Source: CAVTOO01 sp963736355
Lineage (GTDB): Bacteria > Pseudomonadota > Alphaproteobacteria > Rhizobiales > Xanthobacteraceae
Reading direction: 5' to 3'
Length of the DNA stretch: 64,000 nucleotides
Assembly: GCA_963736355.1 (NCBI GenBank)
Contig: CAVTOO010000008.1
Span: forward strand, 1-64,000
Positions 45,784 through 56,529 of this stretch are shown piece after piece. A program made the translations under genes and the position numbers. The notes below the pieces were generated by a model. It searched no databases. It had not been told where the DNA came from and was given only the letters and a program-made list of their open reading frames with translations. Numbering within the stretch: position 1 is the stretch's first letter; each line of letters starts with the position of its first letter.

Positions 45784-46965
45784 TTATCGCGTGCCCCAGG
45801 GCCCCATGGTGCCGGACCATGGCCCGCGGGGCTGCGCCGGCTCTGCGGGGGCCGTTGGCTGAGGGGGGACCTCGGCGGGAACCACGGTGTCTCCGCTGAC
45901 CGGCGTCGCGTCCTCGTTGCGCCGGCTTCTTCCAGCCCCGGCGGCGGCAGCGGGCCGGGATCGTGGCCGCCGGCGAAGTCCACCAGCGCCTTGACCCGGT
46001 CGTCGATCGACGGATGGGTCGCGAACAGGTCGGCGAAGCCCTCGCGCGGATTGTCGATGCACATTTCCATCACCGCCGAGGTCGCGCCCGCGAGCTCGCC
46101 GCGGTTCTCGATCTTGCGCAGCGCCGCGATCATGGCGTCGGGGTTCTTGGTCAGTTCGACCGAGCCGGCGTCGGCGAGGAATTCGCGCGAGCGCGACAGC
46201 GCGAAGCGGATGACCTGCGACAGCAGCCAGGCCAGCGCGATCAGCGCGACCGCGATGAGGATGGCCAGAATGGCGCCGCCGCCGCCGCCCTTGCGGTTGC
46301 TGGCCGACGAGGACGACGACGAGGATGACGACGAGCGGCTGCCGCCGAAGCGCATGCCGAGCTGGAAGAACATCCGGAAGAACAGCTCGGCGAAGAAGCC
46401 GATCACGCCGGCGATGATCACCGCGATCACCATCAGCGCACGTCGCCGTTGCGGATGTGGGTGAGCTCGTGCGCCGAGCACCGCCTCGATCTCGGCGTCG
46501 TCGAGCGCCTGCGATCAGCCCGGTCGTGACCGTGATCGAATATTGCTTCTCGTTGAGGCCGGTGGCGAAGGCGTTGCGCGCGTCGCTCTCCATCACCTTC
46601 AGCTTCGGCATCGGGATGCCGCGCGAGATGCACAGGTTTTCGAGCAGGTTGTAGAGCCGCGGCTCCTCCTGCCGCGTCACGTCATGCGCCGCCGGTGACG
46701 GCGTCGATCATGTTCTGGTGGAAGAAATAGGCGATGACGATCCAGACAGCGCGGCCGATGGTCGCAAAGGGAATGGACTTGCACCAGGTCGCGCCAGCCG
46801 CGCGGCAGATAGTAGTCGAGCGGCGCGTCGCTGTCGAACAGCACCTCGCGCCATCAGCGCGCCGGCAAACACCATCACATAGACCAGCAGGAACAGCCCG
46901 GCGAGCAGCAGCATCGAACGGCGCCGGTTCGATGCGATGTGGGTGTAGAGACCGTAGGCCGCCAT
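45784..46965 (-). CDS. M48 (HtpX-like) membrane zinc metalloprotease (frame broken)
   Basis: The N-terminus is a membrane helix (SMLLLAGLFLLVYVMVFAGALMA). The catalytic zinc motif is HELTH in LGHELTHIRNGDVR, with the third ligand Glu in SREFLADAGSVELTKNP. Between them lie two helices and a low-complexity linker with ten consecutive Ser and a Gly run (46280-46345). The C-terminus is Pro-rich and ends in TMGPWGTR. M48 proteases degrade misfolded membrane proteins. Frame breaks occur near 46855, 46790, 46690, 46510, 46480 and 45925. It follows lemA on the same strand, a common pairing. Confidence 0.82.
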
Positions 46966-46974
46966 GATGTTTCG

Positions 46975-47035
46975 CTGCTTTCCAAAGCGTCGCGAAGTGG
47001 GAACCGGTTCGCGTGACGAAAACGCGTCAAACAAA
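46975..47035. repeat. Dispersed repeat, family D
   Basis: AAGCGTCGCGAAGTGGGAACCGGTTCGCG (first 20 bases AAGCGTCGCGAAGTGGGAAC) and GACGAAAACGCGTCAAA match the other family D copies. It fills the lemA-M48 gap. Confidence 0.65.
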
Positions 47036-47078
47036 AAACCGCCCGGACAGGCTGGCCTGTCCGGGCGTTCGCTCTGCG

Positions 47079-47644
47079 TCAGAACTTCACCTGCGGCACC
47101 TGCTCGAGCTGCGGCCGCGCTTCGCCGAGATCGAAGAATTCCTTGCTGGTGGAAGCCGAACGGTCGCGGCGAACAGCGCCGCCGGGCATCTGCTGGATCG
47201 CCGGTGTTGTATTCCTGGACCGCGTTGTTGAAGAAGCGGCGCGCGGCGGCGATCTTGTTCTCGATGTCGGACAGTTCGCTCTGCAGCTGCAGGAAGTTCG
47301 GGTTGGCCTTGAGGTCCGGATAGGCCTCCGACAGCGCGAACAGCTGGCCGCAGCGCGCCGGTCAGCTGGTTCTCGGCGGCGGCCGACCTGCGCCGGCCCG
47401 TGCGCGGTCATCGCCGCGTTGCGCGCCTGGATCACGGCGTCGAGCGTGCCGCGCTCGTGCGCGGCATAGCCCTTCACGGTCTCGACCAGGTTCGGGATCA
47501 GGTCGTGGCGCTGCTTGAGCTGCACGTCGATGTCGGCGAAGGACTGGTTGACGCGCTGCTGCATCGCGACCAGGCGGTTGTAGGTCGACGAGCGCCCACA
47601 GAACGAGCGACGACGATGACGCCGAGAACGATCCAGCCGGTCAT
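47079..47644 (-). CDS. lemA: LemA family protein (frame broken)
   Basis: LemA proteins are small, membrane-anchored, mostly alpha-helical proteins often found with M48 proteases; their function is not settled. The N-terminal helix MTGWIVLGVIVVA is followed by STYNRLVAMQQRVNQSFADIDVQLKQRHDLIPNLVETVKGYAAHE in pieces, the family signature. The repaired C-terminus has ENKIAAARRFFNNAVQEYN and ends VPQVKF. Extra bases lie near 47610, 47590, 47390, 47360, 47205 and 47155. The start lies 5' of the M48 gene, suggesting co-transcription. Confidence 0.85.
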
Positions 47645-47766
47645 TGAGAACCCCCTCTAAAAGATGCGATGGCCGCACGATAGCCCAGTTTGGGCCTCGT
47701 GCCAGCCTGCCATGACAGGGGTTTGTCGCCGGCGAGAGGCCTGCAAGTTCAAGACGATGGGGGCCT

Positions 47767-47794
47767 AAAAAAAAGGCGCCCGAAGGCGCCTTTT
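47767..47794 (-). terminator. Rho-independent terminator of smc
   Basis: On the minus strand AAAAGGCGCC and GGCGCCTTTT enclose a TTCG tetraloop, followed by a run of T. It is placed 27 bases after the smc stop. The TTCG loop adds stability. Confidence 0.9.
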
Positions 47795-47820
47795 GAAGTT
47801 TCTTGGAACGCGGGAGCCGA

Positions 47821-50800
47821 TCAGCTCGCCTCGCGCAGGCGCACCGCGCCTTCGAGATCGACCGAGACCAGCTGCGACACGCCGCGCTCGGCCATGGTGA
47901 CGCCGAACAGCCGGTTCATGCGCGCCATGGTGATCGGGTTGTGGGTGATGACGACGAAGCGCGTGTCGGTCGAGCGGCGCCATCTCGTCGAGCAGGTTGC
48001 AGAAGCGCTCGACGTTGGCGTCGTCGAGCGGCGCGTCCACTTCGTCCAGCACGCAGATCGGCGACGGGTTGGTGAGGAACACCGCGAAGATCAGCGCCAT
48101 GCGCGGTCAGCGCCTGCTCGCCGCCGGACAGCAGCGACAGCGTCGCCGGCTTCTTGCCGGGCGGCTTGGCGATGATCTCGAGGCCGGCTTCCAGCGGATC
48201 GTCGCTTTCGATCAGCTGCAGTTCGGCCGTGCCGCCGCCGAACAGCTCGGTGAACAGCCGCGGAAGTGGCCGTTGACCACTTCGAACGACGCCAGCAGGC
48301 GCTCGCGCGCCTTCGCGGTTCAGGCTCTGGATGCCCTGGCGCAGCTTGCCGATGGCGGCGACGAGATCGTCGCGCTCGGTGGTGAGCTTGGTGTGCTGTT
48401 CCTCGACTTCGCGCAGCTCTTCGTCGGCGCGCAGGTTGACCGCACCCAGCCGCTCGCGGTCGCGGCGCAGCTTTTCGAGTTCGGCTTCCACTTCGCTGAC
48501 GGCCGGCATCTCGGCGCCGGCTTCGATCTCGGCCAGCGCCGCGACGCCCGACGGCTCGACTTCGAGCATGTCGCGGATTTCGCGTTCGATGTCTTCCAGG
48601 CGGCGCTTGGCGCCTTCGGTGCGTTCCTCGGCGCGGGCGGTGGCTTCACGCGCCGACGACAGCGCTTCGAGCGAGGCGCGCGCGGAGCGGTCGGCCTCGG
48701 CCATCGCGGTCTCGGCGTGCGGCCAGCGCATCGGCGGCGGTGCGGCGTCCGGCCTCGGCCGCTTCGATCTCGCTGATCAGCGCGCGGCGCTTCTGGGCGA
48801 ACGCGACCGGTGCTTCTTCCAGTTCGGCGCGTTCGGTCTTCGCTTCCGTGATGCGGGTTTCGACGGTCGCGACCTGCGCGGCCGCGCCGCTCTTGCGCTG
48901 CTGCCATTCGCCGCGCTCGGCGCCGATCGCCTGCAGGCGGCGGTCGGCGAGTTCGGCTTCGCGCGCCAGCGCCTGCGCTTCGGCGCGCACTTTCGCGGCG
49001 GCCGAGCGATGGCGCGTCGATCTCGCCGCGCACGGCGGCGAGTTTGGTTTCGGTATCCTGCGAGGACGGCAATTCCGCCTGCGCGGCGGTGCGCTGTCGT
49101 CAGCGCTAAGTCGGTCTCGCCGCGATCGGCCTTGAGGCGCGCGGCACCTTCGGCCAGCGCCGACAGGCGCGCGGCGTGACGGCCGATCTCGCGTTCGGCC
49201 ACGGCATGGCGCTCACGCGCGGCGTCGGCTTCGCGCTGCTGGGTACGCCACTGGTCGCGCGCGGCGGTCTCGGCGATTGCGGCCGTCTTCAGCGCGGCTT
49301 CGGCGGCGTCGAGTTCGTTGCGCCGCTCAGACGCCTCGACGCGGGCGCGTTCCATGTCGGCTTCGATTTCGGTCAGGCGGGCGCGCTCGGCGAGACGGCG
49401 CGCGGCGCCGGTCGGCGCATGGGCCGCGGCGACGAAACCGTCCCAGCGCCACAGATCGCCTTCATGCGACACCAGGCGCTGTCCGGTCTTGAGCTGCTTG
49501 GCGAGTTCGGCGCCCTTCGCACGATCCACCACGCCGATCTGGGCGAGGCGACGGCTCAGTTCGGCCGGCGCCTGCACGTGCTGCGACAGCGCTTCCGCGC
49601 CTGCGGGCAGCGACGGATCGCCGGAGCCATCGGCCACGGTCCAGTGCATCGGCGCCGACACATCCACGGGCGCGTCGAGATCGTCGCCGAGCGCGGCGCC
49701 GAGCGCCTTCTCGTAACCCTTGCCGACCTGCACGCCGTCGATCACCGGCGGCCACATGTTCTTGGTCTCGCCATGCAGCAATTTGGAAATGGTGCGCGCT
49801 TCGGTCTCCAGCCGCTGCACGCGGCGGTCGGCCTCGGACAGCGGGCTGCGTGCGGCTTCCAGCGCCTGACGGGCGGCGATATGGGCGGCTTCGCTGGCGC
49901 GCGCGGCCTGCTCGGCGTCCGCCAGCGCGGTCTGCGCCTTCTCGGTGGCGGCGGCGAGCGCGCCGAGGTCGCCATGACCGCCGGTCGCGGCATTGAGCTT
50001 GGCGGCTTCGCTGTCGACCTGCGCGATTTCCTGATCGATGCGGGCGATGCGCTCGCGCTGGCTGCGGATGCTCTGCTCGAAAGCGTTGCGGCGCGCCGTG
50101 AGATCGGCGAGCGCGGTGGTCAGTTCGGCGAAGGTGCGCTCGGCCGCGGCCAGCGTCGTCTCGGCTTCGCTGGCGCGTTCGTCGACGCCGCTGCGCTGTT
50201 CGACACGCGCCTTGATCTCGTCCTTCAGCGTCGCGTCTTCGTCGTCGAGGCGCTTCAGCGCCACATCGGCATCGGCCGACTGACGCTGCTCGCGCTCGAT
50301 ATCGGCTGCGAATTGCTCAAGGCGACGGTCGAGCTCGGCCATGCGATCCTTGGCGCGGGCTTCCTCGCGGTCGAGCAGATCGCGCGTATTGGTCAGGCGC
50401 TGCAGGCCTGCGGCGGCGCGAGGCTTCGGCCTCGCGCAGCGCCGGAAGGCCTGCGGCGCGCACAGCCTGTTCGCGCGCGGTCGCGGCCTGCTCGCGGGTG
50501 CGCTCGGCGAGTTCGCGCACGGTGAGGTCATGGTTGCGTCCGGCTTCGGCGACGTCGCCATGCGCGCCGGTCCAGCGCAGATGGAACAGCATCGCCTCGG
50601 CCTTGCGCACCTTGGTGGCGACTTCGCGGTAGCGGATCGCCTGGCGCGCCTGGCGCTTCAGCCCGTCGACCTGCGAGCCCAACTGGCCGATCACGTCTTC
50701 GACGCGGGTCAGGTTGGTCTCGGCCGCCTTCAGGCGCAGTTCCGCCTCGTGGCGGCGGGCATGCAGTCCGGCGACGCCGGCGGCGTCTTCCAGCACGCGG

Positions 50801-51283
50801 CGGCGCTGCTGCGGCTTGGCCTGAATGATTTCGCCGATGCGGCCTTGATGCACCAGCGCCGGCGAACGCGCGCCCGTGGCGGCGTCGGCGAACATGATCT
50901 GCACGTCGCGCGCGCGCACGTCGCGGCCGTTGACGCGATAGACCGAGCCGTGCTTCGCGCTCGATGCGGCGCGAGATTTCAAGCTGGTCGGAATCGTTGA
51001 AGGCGGCCGGCGCGGAGCGCTCGGAATTGTCGATGCCCATGACGACTTCGGCGTTGTTGCGGGCCGGGCGGTTGCCGGAGCCCGCGAAGATCACGTCGTC
51101 CATGTCGACCGCGCGCAGCGACTTGTGCGAGGTCTCGCCCATCACCCAGCGCAGCGCCTCGACGAGGTTCGACTTGCCACAGCCATTGGGGCCGACCACG
51201 CCGGTCAGTCCGGGCTCGATGACGAAGTCGGTCGGCTCCACGAAGGATTTGAAGCCGTGCAGGCGCAGACGGGTCAGTTTCAT
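47821..51283 (-). CDS. smc: Chromosome segregation ATPase SMC (frame broken)
   Basis: SMC organises the chromosome. The N-terminal ATPase half is clear: MKLTRLRLHGFKSFVEPT, Walker A GVVGPNGCGKSNLVEALRWVMGE, and the LVHQGRIGEIIQAKPQQRR Q-loop. Long Glu/Arg/Ala-rich coiled coils flank a hinge near 49700 (VIDGVQVGKGYEKALGAALGDDL). The C-terminal half has SLLSGGEQALTA (signature) and VLDEVDAPLDDANVERF (Walker B). About 1150 residues are expected and fit. Extra bases break the frame near 50955, 50420, 49095, 49015, 48720, 48305, 48260, 48100 and 47980. For an essential protein this is a sequence-quality signal. Confidence 0.93.
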
Positions 51284-51598
51284 AACGCTGGTGTCCAGTT
51301 ACGTATTGGCCGGATTATCTTTATGCTTCAATGAGATACATTGAAGCTGCGTGCCGCCTTCCGACTCGCCGGGGGCATCTGCAGACGGCCGCAGAATGGC
51401 CGCAGCCACCCCTCAGGGCAACCGCGGCTGGATGCTTTTCCAAGCTGTTTTCAGCGGGTTTCAAAGCGTTTTCGAGCGAGGTGGTACCGGTTCGCGCAGG
51501 AAAATGCGTCAAAACACGAAACGAAGCCCCGGCTAGATAGGCCGGGCTCGGATCCGAAATAGGGCCGTGCCGCTGCGCAAGGAGCAGCTCGATGATGA
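51284..51598. other. 315-base intergenic region with an inverted repeat and repeat family D
   Basis: A 9-bp inverted repeat, GCTTCAATG and CATTGAAGC around AGATA, lies at 51325-51347, 42 bases upstream of smc and a candidate operator. From about 51436 the sequence is repeat family D (GCGTTTTCGAGCGAGGTGG, ACCGGTTCGCGCAGGAAAAT). I see no gene. Confidence 0.6.
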
Positions 51599-52240
51599 TC
51601 AGCCGCCGGTCATCGGCTTGAGCAGCTTGTCGAACTCGTCGAACGACATCGCGCCCTTCTGCAGGGTGCCGTTGACGAAGAACGACGGCGTCGAGTTGAC
51701 GCCGAGCTTGGAGCCCTTCTCGGCCGACTGGCGGATGGCGTCGACCATCGCGGTATCCTGCAGGCAGGCCTCGAAATCCTTCTCGCCAAGGCCGACCTGC
51801 TTGATGATGTTCTTCAGCGGCTCGACCGGGCGCTGCACCACCCAGTCGCGCTGCTTCTCGAACAGCAATTCGTTCAGCGCGAAGGCGCGGGCCTTGTCGG
51901 TCTTGCCGGCGCAGCGCGCCAGCATGGCGCCCGCCATGGCGAGATCGTCGAGCGGGAACTCGCGGAAAATGAAGCGCACCTTGCCGGTGTCGATATAGGC
52001 GGTCTTCAGCTTCGGGGAAGGTCTCGGTGGCAAACGCAGCGCAATGCGGGCACGTCAGCGAAGCGTATTCGATGATGGTCACGGGCGCAGTGTCCGAGCC
52101 CATGGAGAGGTCGCCGCAGCGGGCCGGGCGTGGACAGGTCCGACGCCGACTGTGCGAAGGCCTGCGCGCACAAATCCGGGCAGGAGCGCGAAGGCGCCGG
52201 CAAACGCGGATGCGGCGAGCAGGGAACGGCGGGTCAGCAT
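51599..52240 (-). CDS. DsbA-like periplasmic thiol:disulfide oxidoreductase (frame broken)
   Basis: The thioredoxin-fold protein has a signal peptide (MLTRRSLLAASAFAGAFALLP), twin-Arg-like. MGSDTAPVTIIEYASLTCPHCAAFATETFP carries the active-site CPHC. Then FIFREFPLDDLAMAGAMLARCAGK, the helical insertion, and a C-terminal GVNSTPSFFVNGTLQKGAMSFDEF with the cis-Pro in STPS. This subfamily (DsbA/Com1-like) oxidises or isomerises exported proteins. Extra bases lie near 52180, 52120 and 52015; after repair about 210 residues result. It is upstream of smc on the same strand, separated by a long gap. Confidence 0.82.
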
Positions 52241-52326
52241 CGGTGGTCCTTTCGGGGGAGGCATCAGGGCCTGAAAGAGGGCCTTTGGCTAGCTTGAAAC
52301 AGGAATTGTGGCAATGGCGGGTCGCG

Positions 52327-52375
52327 GCGCATGATCGCGCGAAGCGGGAACCTGTTTTCGGAAAAGATCATGCGC
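52327..52375. repeat. Dispersed repeat, family C
   Basis: GCGCATGATCGCGCG and GAAAAGATCATGCGC are inverted ends around GAAGCGGGAACCTGTTTTCGG. It lies between the DsbA-like and DUF721 genes. Confidence 0.72.
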
Positions 52376-52408
52376 AAAGTAAGAGATAGCAGCCATTTCA
52401 GGCGCTTC

Positions 52409-52888
52409 TCACGTTCGCTTGAGCGCGGCCGATAACCGGGCCAGCGCCTGGCGCAGATTGTCGTCTTCGACGGCGCCGAGCTGTCCGGCGGCGTCCGCGA
52501 CGGCGGCGGGATCGAGCGCCTTGGGGCGCTTTGGAGCCTGCGGCCGTGTCAGCGGCGCCTGGCGCAACGACAGCCGTCCGATCGCGTTCCAGCCGAGGAA
52601 GCGGTTGACCCGTTCGATGATCGGGCCGGACGCATGCTGGATTTCCAGCGCCACCGGCCCATCGACCCGCAGCACCAGCGTCGCGGGCTCTTCGGGCTGA
52701 CCTTCCATCGGCCGCTGCCACTGGATTTTCACCGGCTCGGTATGGACGGCGATGTCGGGGCCGACGATCTCGCTCCAGCGCACCACCAGTTCGCGCGAGG
52801 CAAAACCCTGCTTGGCGAAAAGATCGCCGAAGGTTTTGCCGAGCAGGTCGGCGAGCGGTTTTGCAGTCAGGCGTCCGGGCGGCAGCAT
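52409..52888 (-). CDS. DUF721 (DciA-like) protein
   Basis: The 159-residue protein carries the DUF721/DciA domain: KPLADLLGKTFGDLFAKQGF, SRELVVRWSEIVGPDIAVHTEPVKIQW, TLVLRVDGPVALEIQHASGPIIERVNRFLGW in pieces. In other bacteria DciA loads the replicative helicase in the absence of DnaC; whether this alphaproteobacterial version does so is not established by sequence. It is divergent from mutY. Confidence 0.82.
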   Translation of the reverse strand: MLPPGRLTAKPLADLLGKTFGDLFAKQGFASRELVVRWSEIVGPDIAVHTEPVKIQWQRPMEGQPEEPATLVLRVDGPVALEIQHASGPIIERVNRFLGWNAIGRLSLRQAPLTRPQAPKRPKALDPAAVADAAGQLGAVEDDNLRQALARLSAALKRT

Positions 52889-52919
52889 GGCGGGATCATA
52901 GCCAATCGATGCGGAGTGC

Positions 52920-53060
52920 CTGATTTCAGTCGCACGGCCGCGAAGCCGTCTGAAGGCATAGCGTCGCTATCCGCTCGAGCTATGGCCTCGAGACATCCAC
53001 GCCTCGCATTCGACGCAGGAAGAAAGACGTGGATGACGCGGGACAAGCTCGGGCATGACG
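52920..53060. repeat. Mosaic intergenic repeat
   Basis: It contains GAGACATCCACGCCTCGCAT, AAGACGTGGATGACGCGGGA and GACAAGCTCGGGCATGACG, a mosaic common to many Bradyrhizobium intergenic regions, between the divergent DUF721 and mutY genes. Confidence 0.5.
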
Positions 53061-53101
53061 CGGAGAATCTTGCCGGTTCCGCTACTAGCATGTCGAGCGC
53101 G

Positions 53102-54213
53102 ATGACCTCCTCCGGCAGTCGCGAAAACCAAAGCGCGAGCCGCTGCGCATTCGCCGGTCAGGCCGCGCCCGATCGCGTCGCCTGCTGCTGGCGTGGTACG
53201 ACCGCCATCGCGCGCGTGCTGCCGTGGCGGATGCGGCCGGGCGTCGCTGCCGATCCCTATCGCGTCTGGCTGTCCGAGATCATGCTGCAGCAGACCACGG
53301 TGAGAGCCGTCGGTCCTTATTTCGCAAAATTCACCGCACGCTGGCCCGATATCGTGTCGCTCGCCGCAGCGTCGCAGGACGACGTGCTGCGCGAATGGGC
53401 CGGGCTCGGTTATTATTCGCGCGCCCGCAATCTTTATGCCTGCGCGGCGCGGTGCGCGCGAACATGGCGGACGCTTTCCCGATAGCGTCGAAGGCTTGCG
53501 GACGCTGCCGGGTGTCGGTCCCTATACCGCGTCGGCGATTGCCGCGATCGCCTTCGGCCGCGCCACGATGCCGGTCGACGGCAATATCGAGCGCGTGGTG
53601 TCGCGGCTGTTCGCCATCGAAGAGTCGCTTCCAAAAGCGAAGGCCCGCATCACCGAACTCGCCGCGACGTTTATTTCGGCCGACCCGCTCGGGCGATGTC
53701 GCGCAGGCGCTCATGGATCTCGGCGCGACCATCTGCACGCCGAAGAAGCCTGCGTGCTCGCTCTGCCCGCTGAACGAGGATTGCGCGGCCCGCGCGCGCG
53801 GCGATGCCGAGACGTTTCCGCGCAAGGCGCCGAAGGTGCAGGGTGCACTGCGTCGCGGTGCGGCCTTCGTGCTGGTGCGCGGCGGCACCCATGTGCTGGT
53901 GCGGACGCGTCCCGAAAAGGGATTGCTTGGCGGCATGACCGAGGTCCCGACCACGCAATGGCGCGCGGATTTTCACGAGCGCGAGACGAAGGCCGCAGCC
54001 CCGCGCATGACCGGCGCGCGGCTGGCGTGGCGGCGCGTGCCGGGCGTGGTCGATCATGTTTTCACGCATTTTCCGCTGGAATTGAGCGTGCATGTGGCGC
54101 GGGTCGAACGCGGCCGGGCGCCCGCCGGCACCCGCTTTGTCGCCATCGCCACGCTGAAAGGCGAGGCCCTGCCCAATCTCATGCGCAAGGTCATTGCGCA
54201 TGCGCTTGCCTGA
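53102..54213 (+). CDS. mutY: A/G-specific adenine DNA glycosylase MutY (frame broken)
   Basis: MutY removes adenine opposite 8-oxoguanine. Seen are the catalytic Glu in WLSEIMLQQTTV, the helix-hairpin-helix LPGVGPYTASAIAAIAF, the catalytic Asp in PVDGNIERVVSRL and the [4Fe-4S] motif C-x6-C-x2-C-x5-C in CTPKKPACSLCPLNEDC. A C-terminal Nudix-like recognition domain (GALRRGAAFVLVRGG, LLGGMTEVP) follows. Extra bases near 53165, 53215, 53445 and 53690 shift the frame. The exact start is uncertain because the first 25 residues are poorly conserved. Confidence 0.9.
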
Positions 54214-54248
54214 GCGCACCCCGCTCAGTAAGACAGCCGCAATTCCAC

Positions 54249-54354
54249 GAGCATGATCCCGAAAAGTGGACACCGGTTTTCGGATCAGATCATGCTCAAT
54301 TGTAAAAGCATGATCCCGAAAAGTGGGAACCGGTTTTCGGGCAAGATCATGCTC
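54249..54354. repeat. Two tandem copies of dispersed repeat family C
   Basis: Each copy reads GAGCATGATCCCGAAAAGTG ... GATCATGCTC, arranged head to tail (54249-54297 and 54307-54354) with a 9-base spacer, just upstream of the RidA gene. Confidence 0.82.
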
Positions 54355-54371
54355 AATCGAAAGAGGTTGCA

Positions 54372-54722
54372 ATGACAATTCAGCGTTTCGAAACCGGCCC
54401 GCGCATGAGCCAGATCGTCGTTCATGGCGACACCATCTATCTCGCCGGCATCGTCGCCGACACGACCAAGGACAAGAGCGTTCGCGAGCAGACCACTGAA
54501 ATTCTGGCGCAGATCGACAAATATCTGGCGCAGGTCGGCAGCGACAAGACGAAGATTTTGTCGGCGCAGATTTTCCTGTCCGACATTTCCACCTTCGCCG
54601 ACATGAACATCGCGTGGGATGTCTGGGTGCCGAAGGGCCACACGCCCGCACGCGCCACCACCGAGGCCAAGCTCGCGGCTCCGCCCTACAAGGTCGAGAT
54701 CATGGTGATTGCCGCCAAGTAG
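54372..54722 (+). CDS. RidA-family enamine/imine deaminase
   Basis: The 116-residue protein is of the RidA/YjgF family that hydrolyses reactive enamines and imines. TIYLAGIVADTTKDKSVREQTTEILAQIDKYLAQVGSDKTKIL (in pieces) and ISTFADMNIAWDVWVP match the family, and TPARATTEAKLAAPPYKVEI holds the conserved Arg and Glu. The start is 14 bases after the tandem repeats, with GAGGTTG as possible ribosome site. The repeat stack directly upstream means its promoter must be in or before it. Confidence 0.85.
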   Translation: MTIQRFETGPRMSQIVVHGDTIYLAGIVADTTKDKSVREQTTEILAQIDKYLAQVGSDKTKILSAQIFLSDISTFADMNIAWDVWVPKGHTPARATTEAKLAAPPYKVEIMVIAAK

Positions 54723-54730
54723 GCGATTCC

Positions 54731-54853
54731 GTTCCTCAGTCCTCGTCGATGCGCCTGAAAGGCTCGTCTCGAAGCATCCGAGGTCGAGAGGTCTTGCAAC
54801 GGTTGGCCTCATGGTTCGAGATGGCGCAGCTTTGCTGCGCTCCTCACCATGAG
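54731..54853. repeat. Dispersed repeat, family A
   Basis: TTCCTCAGTCCTCGTCGATG at one end; GGTTCGAGATGGCGCAGC and CTCCTCACCATGAGG at the other, related to 5518-5613 in reverse orientation. Confidence 0.65.
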
Positions 54854-54909
54854 GCTGATTGTATTGACGCTTTACTTCGCGCCCATGCGCGCGAATTTCC
54901 GCCGCGCCC

Positions 54910-55086
54910 TCAACGTGCGTTGTCGCCGTCAGTCTGCCGCAGCGACCGATAGACGTCATAGGCCAGCAGCGCCGCCACCACGACGCAGATGATGATCAGC
55001 GGCACGGCCTTGATCCACCACAGCAGGATGCCGAGAAATGCCAACAGCCCGGCGAGCCCGATAAGTCCGGTGACAAGGTTGGTCAT
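54910..55086 (-). CDS. Small two-helix membrane protein
   Basis: The 58-residue protein has two hydrophobic helices (VTGLIGLAGLLAFLGILLWWIKA and VPLIIICVVVAALLAYDVY) and a charged tail (RSLRQTDGDNAR). Its ATG at 55086 overlaps the amidase stop (ACATGA), as expected for a coupled operon. I do not recognise a family. It closes the TRAP-amidase operon. Confidence 0.6.
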   Translation of the reverse strand: MTNLVTGLIGLAGLLAFLGILLWWIKAVPLIIICVVVAALLAYDVYRSLRQTDGDNAR

Positions 55087-56516
55087 GTGCCGCTCCTCTT
55101 TGTCGCGCCGGCCGCCCTGTTCCTTGCAGGGGCGTCGTCGCGGCGGCTGCGTTTGCCGCGCGCAAGAGCTTTGACAAGCCAGTGGGCGGTGCGCAGGAGC
55201 CGCGCATCGTTGCCGCGGCGTCCGACGAGTTGCACGCCGATCGGCAGCCCGTTCTCGGACGTGCAGCAGCGGCAGCGTGACCGCCGGCGTGCCGAGATAG
55301 GTCCAGAGGGTGCAGAACACCGGGTTGCCCGTGCTGTCGAGGCCGCGCGGCGCCGTCGCCCGGCGCGGCCGGCGTGAGGATCGCGTCGTACTCGTCGAAC
55401 ACGCCGTCGAGCGCTTCGTTGAGCGGCGCGCATGCCGGCGAGCGCGCGCATGTAGTCGACGGCCGGGATTGGTCGCGGCCGCGCTCGATCAGCTGCGCGC
55501 AGCACCGGGCTCAGCTGCGTCGCCGCCCTGCTCGTAGTCGCGATGGAGGTTGTGCGCCATCTCGACTTCCATGACGATGCGATGCAGCTCGATGGCGCGC
55601 TCGAAGCTCGCGCCGAGCTCGACCTCGGACACGCTGCTCGCCCAGCGCGTCGACCAGCTCGGCGAAGGCCTCGGTGCGTCGCCGGCTCGGCCTGGTCCCA
55701 GACGGGCGAGCGGACGAAGGCGAAGCGCGGCGGCAACGGCGGCTCGCTCGCCGCCACGGCGGCGAACGGCGGCCGCGCGAGCGGCCGCGTATCGGGATCT
55801 TCCTCGTCGAAGCCGGCCAGCGTCTCGGCGAGCAGCGCCGCGTCCTCGACCGTGCGCGCGAACACGCCGACATGGTCGAGCGTGCGCGACAGCAGCAGCG
55901 CGCCGCTGCGCGGGATCAGGCCATGGGTCGGCTTGAAGCCGACGACGCCGCAGAACGCGGCCGGCGGATCACCGAGCCGTTGGTCTGCGAGCCGATCGCG
56001 CCGCGGCACCATCCGCGCGGCGACCGCCGCGGCCGAGCCGCTCGACGAGCCGCCGGGCGTGCGCTCGCGGATTGTGCGGATTTCTGGTCTTGCCCGGATG
56101 GAAATAGGCGAATTCGGTGGTCACCGTCTTGCCCATGATCACCGCGCCGGCCGCGCGCAGCCGCGCCACCACGGTCGCGTCGCGCCGCGGCGTGCGACCG
56201 GCCCACAGCGGCGAGCCGAACTCGGTCGGCATGTCGGCGGTGTCGAAGATGTCCTTGATGCCGACCGGAACGCCGTGCAGCGGCCCGAGTCGCCTTGCCC
56301 TGCGCGCGATGCTCGTCGGCGCGCTCGCGCCTGCGCCAGCGCGTGGTCGCGGATCGAGAAACGCCCAGGCCTGCGATCGTCGCCGTCGACTTCGTCGATG
56401 CGCGTCGAGGCAATCGCTCGACCAGCTCGGCCGACGCTGATGCGGCCGTCGCGGATATCGCCGGCCGCCTCGCTCGGCTGAGACGCGATCAGCTCATGCA
56501 GTCGTCCGATCGGCAT
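55083..56516 (-). CDS. Amidase-signature amidohydrolase (frame broken)
   Basis: Amidase-signature enzymes hydrolyse amides with a Ser-cisSer-Lys triad. Reconstructed features are RPLGPLHGVPVGIKDIFDTAD-like (catalytic Lys), AGAVIMGKTVTTEF, the Gly/Ser loop GGSSSGSAAAVAARMVP after repair, and AAFCGVVGFKPTHGLIPRSG. At least ten single-base insertions break the frame between 55270 and 56430. Its start lies immediately after dctM on the same strand, so it is probably co-transcribed with the TRAP transporter and acts on the imported compound. Substrate unknown; the span is reconstructed. Confidence 0.75.
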
Positions 56517-56529
56517 CGCGCCGGTCATC

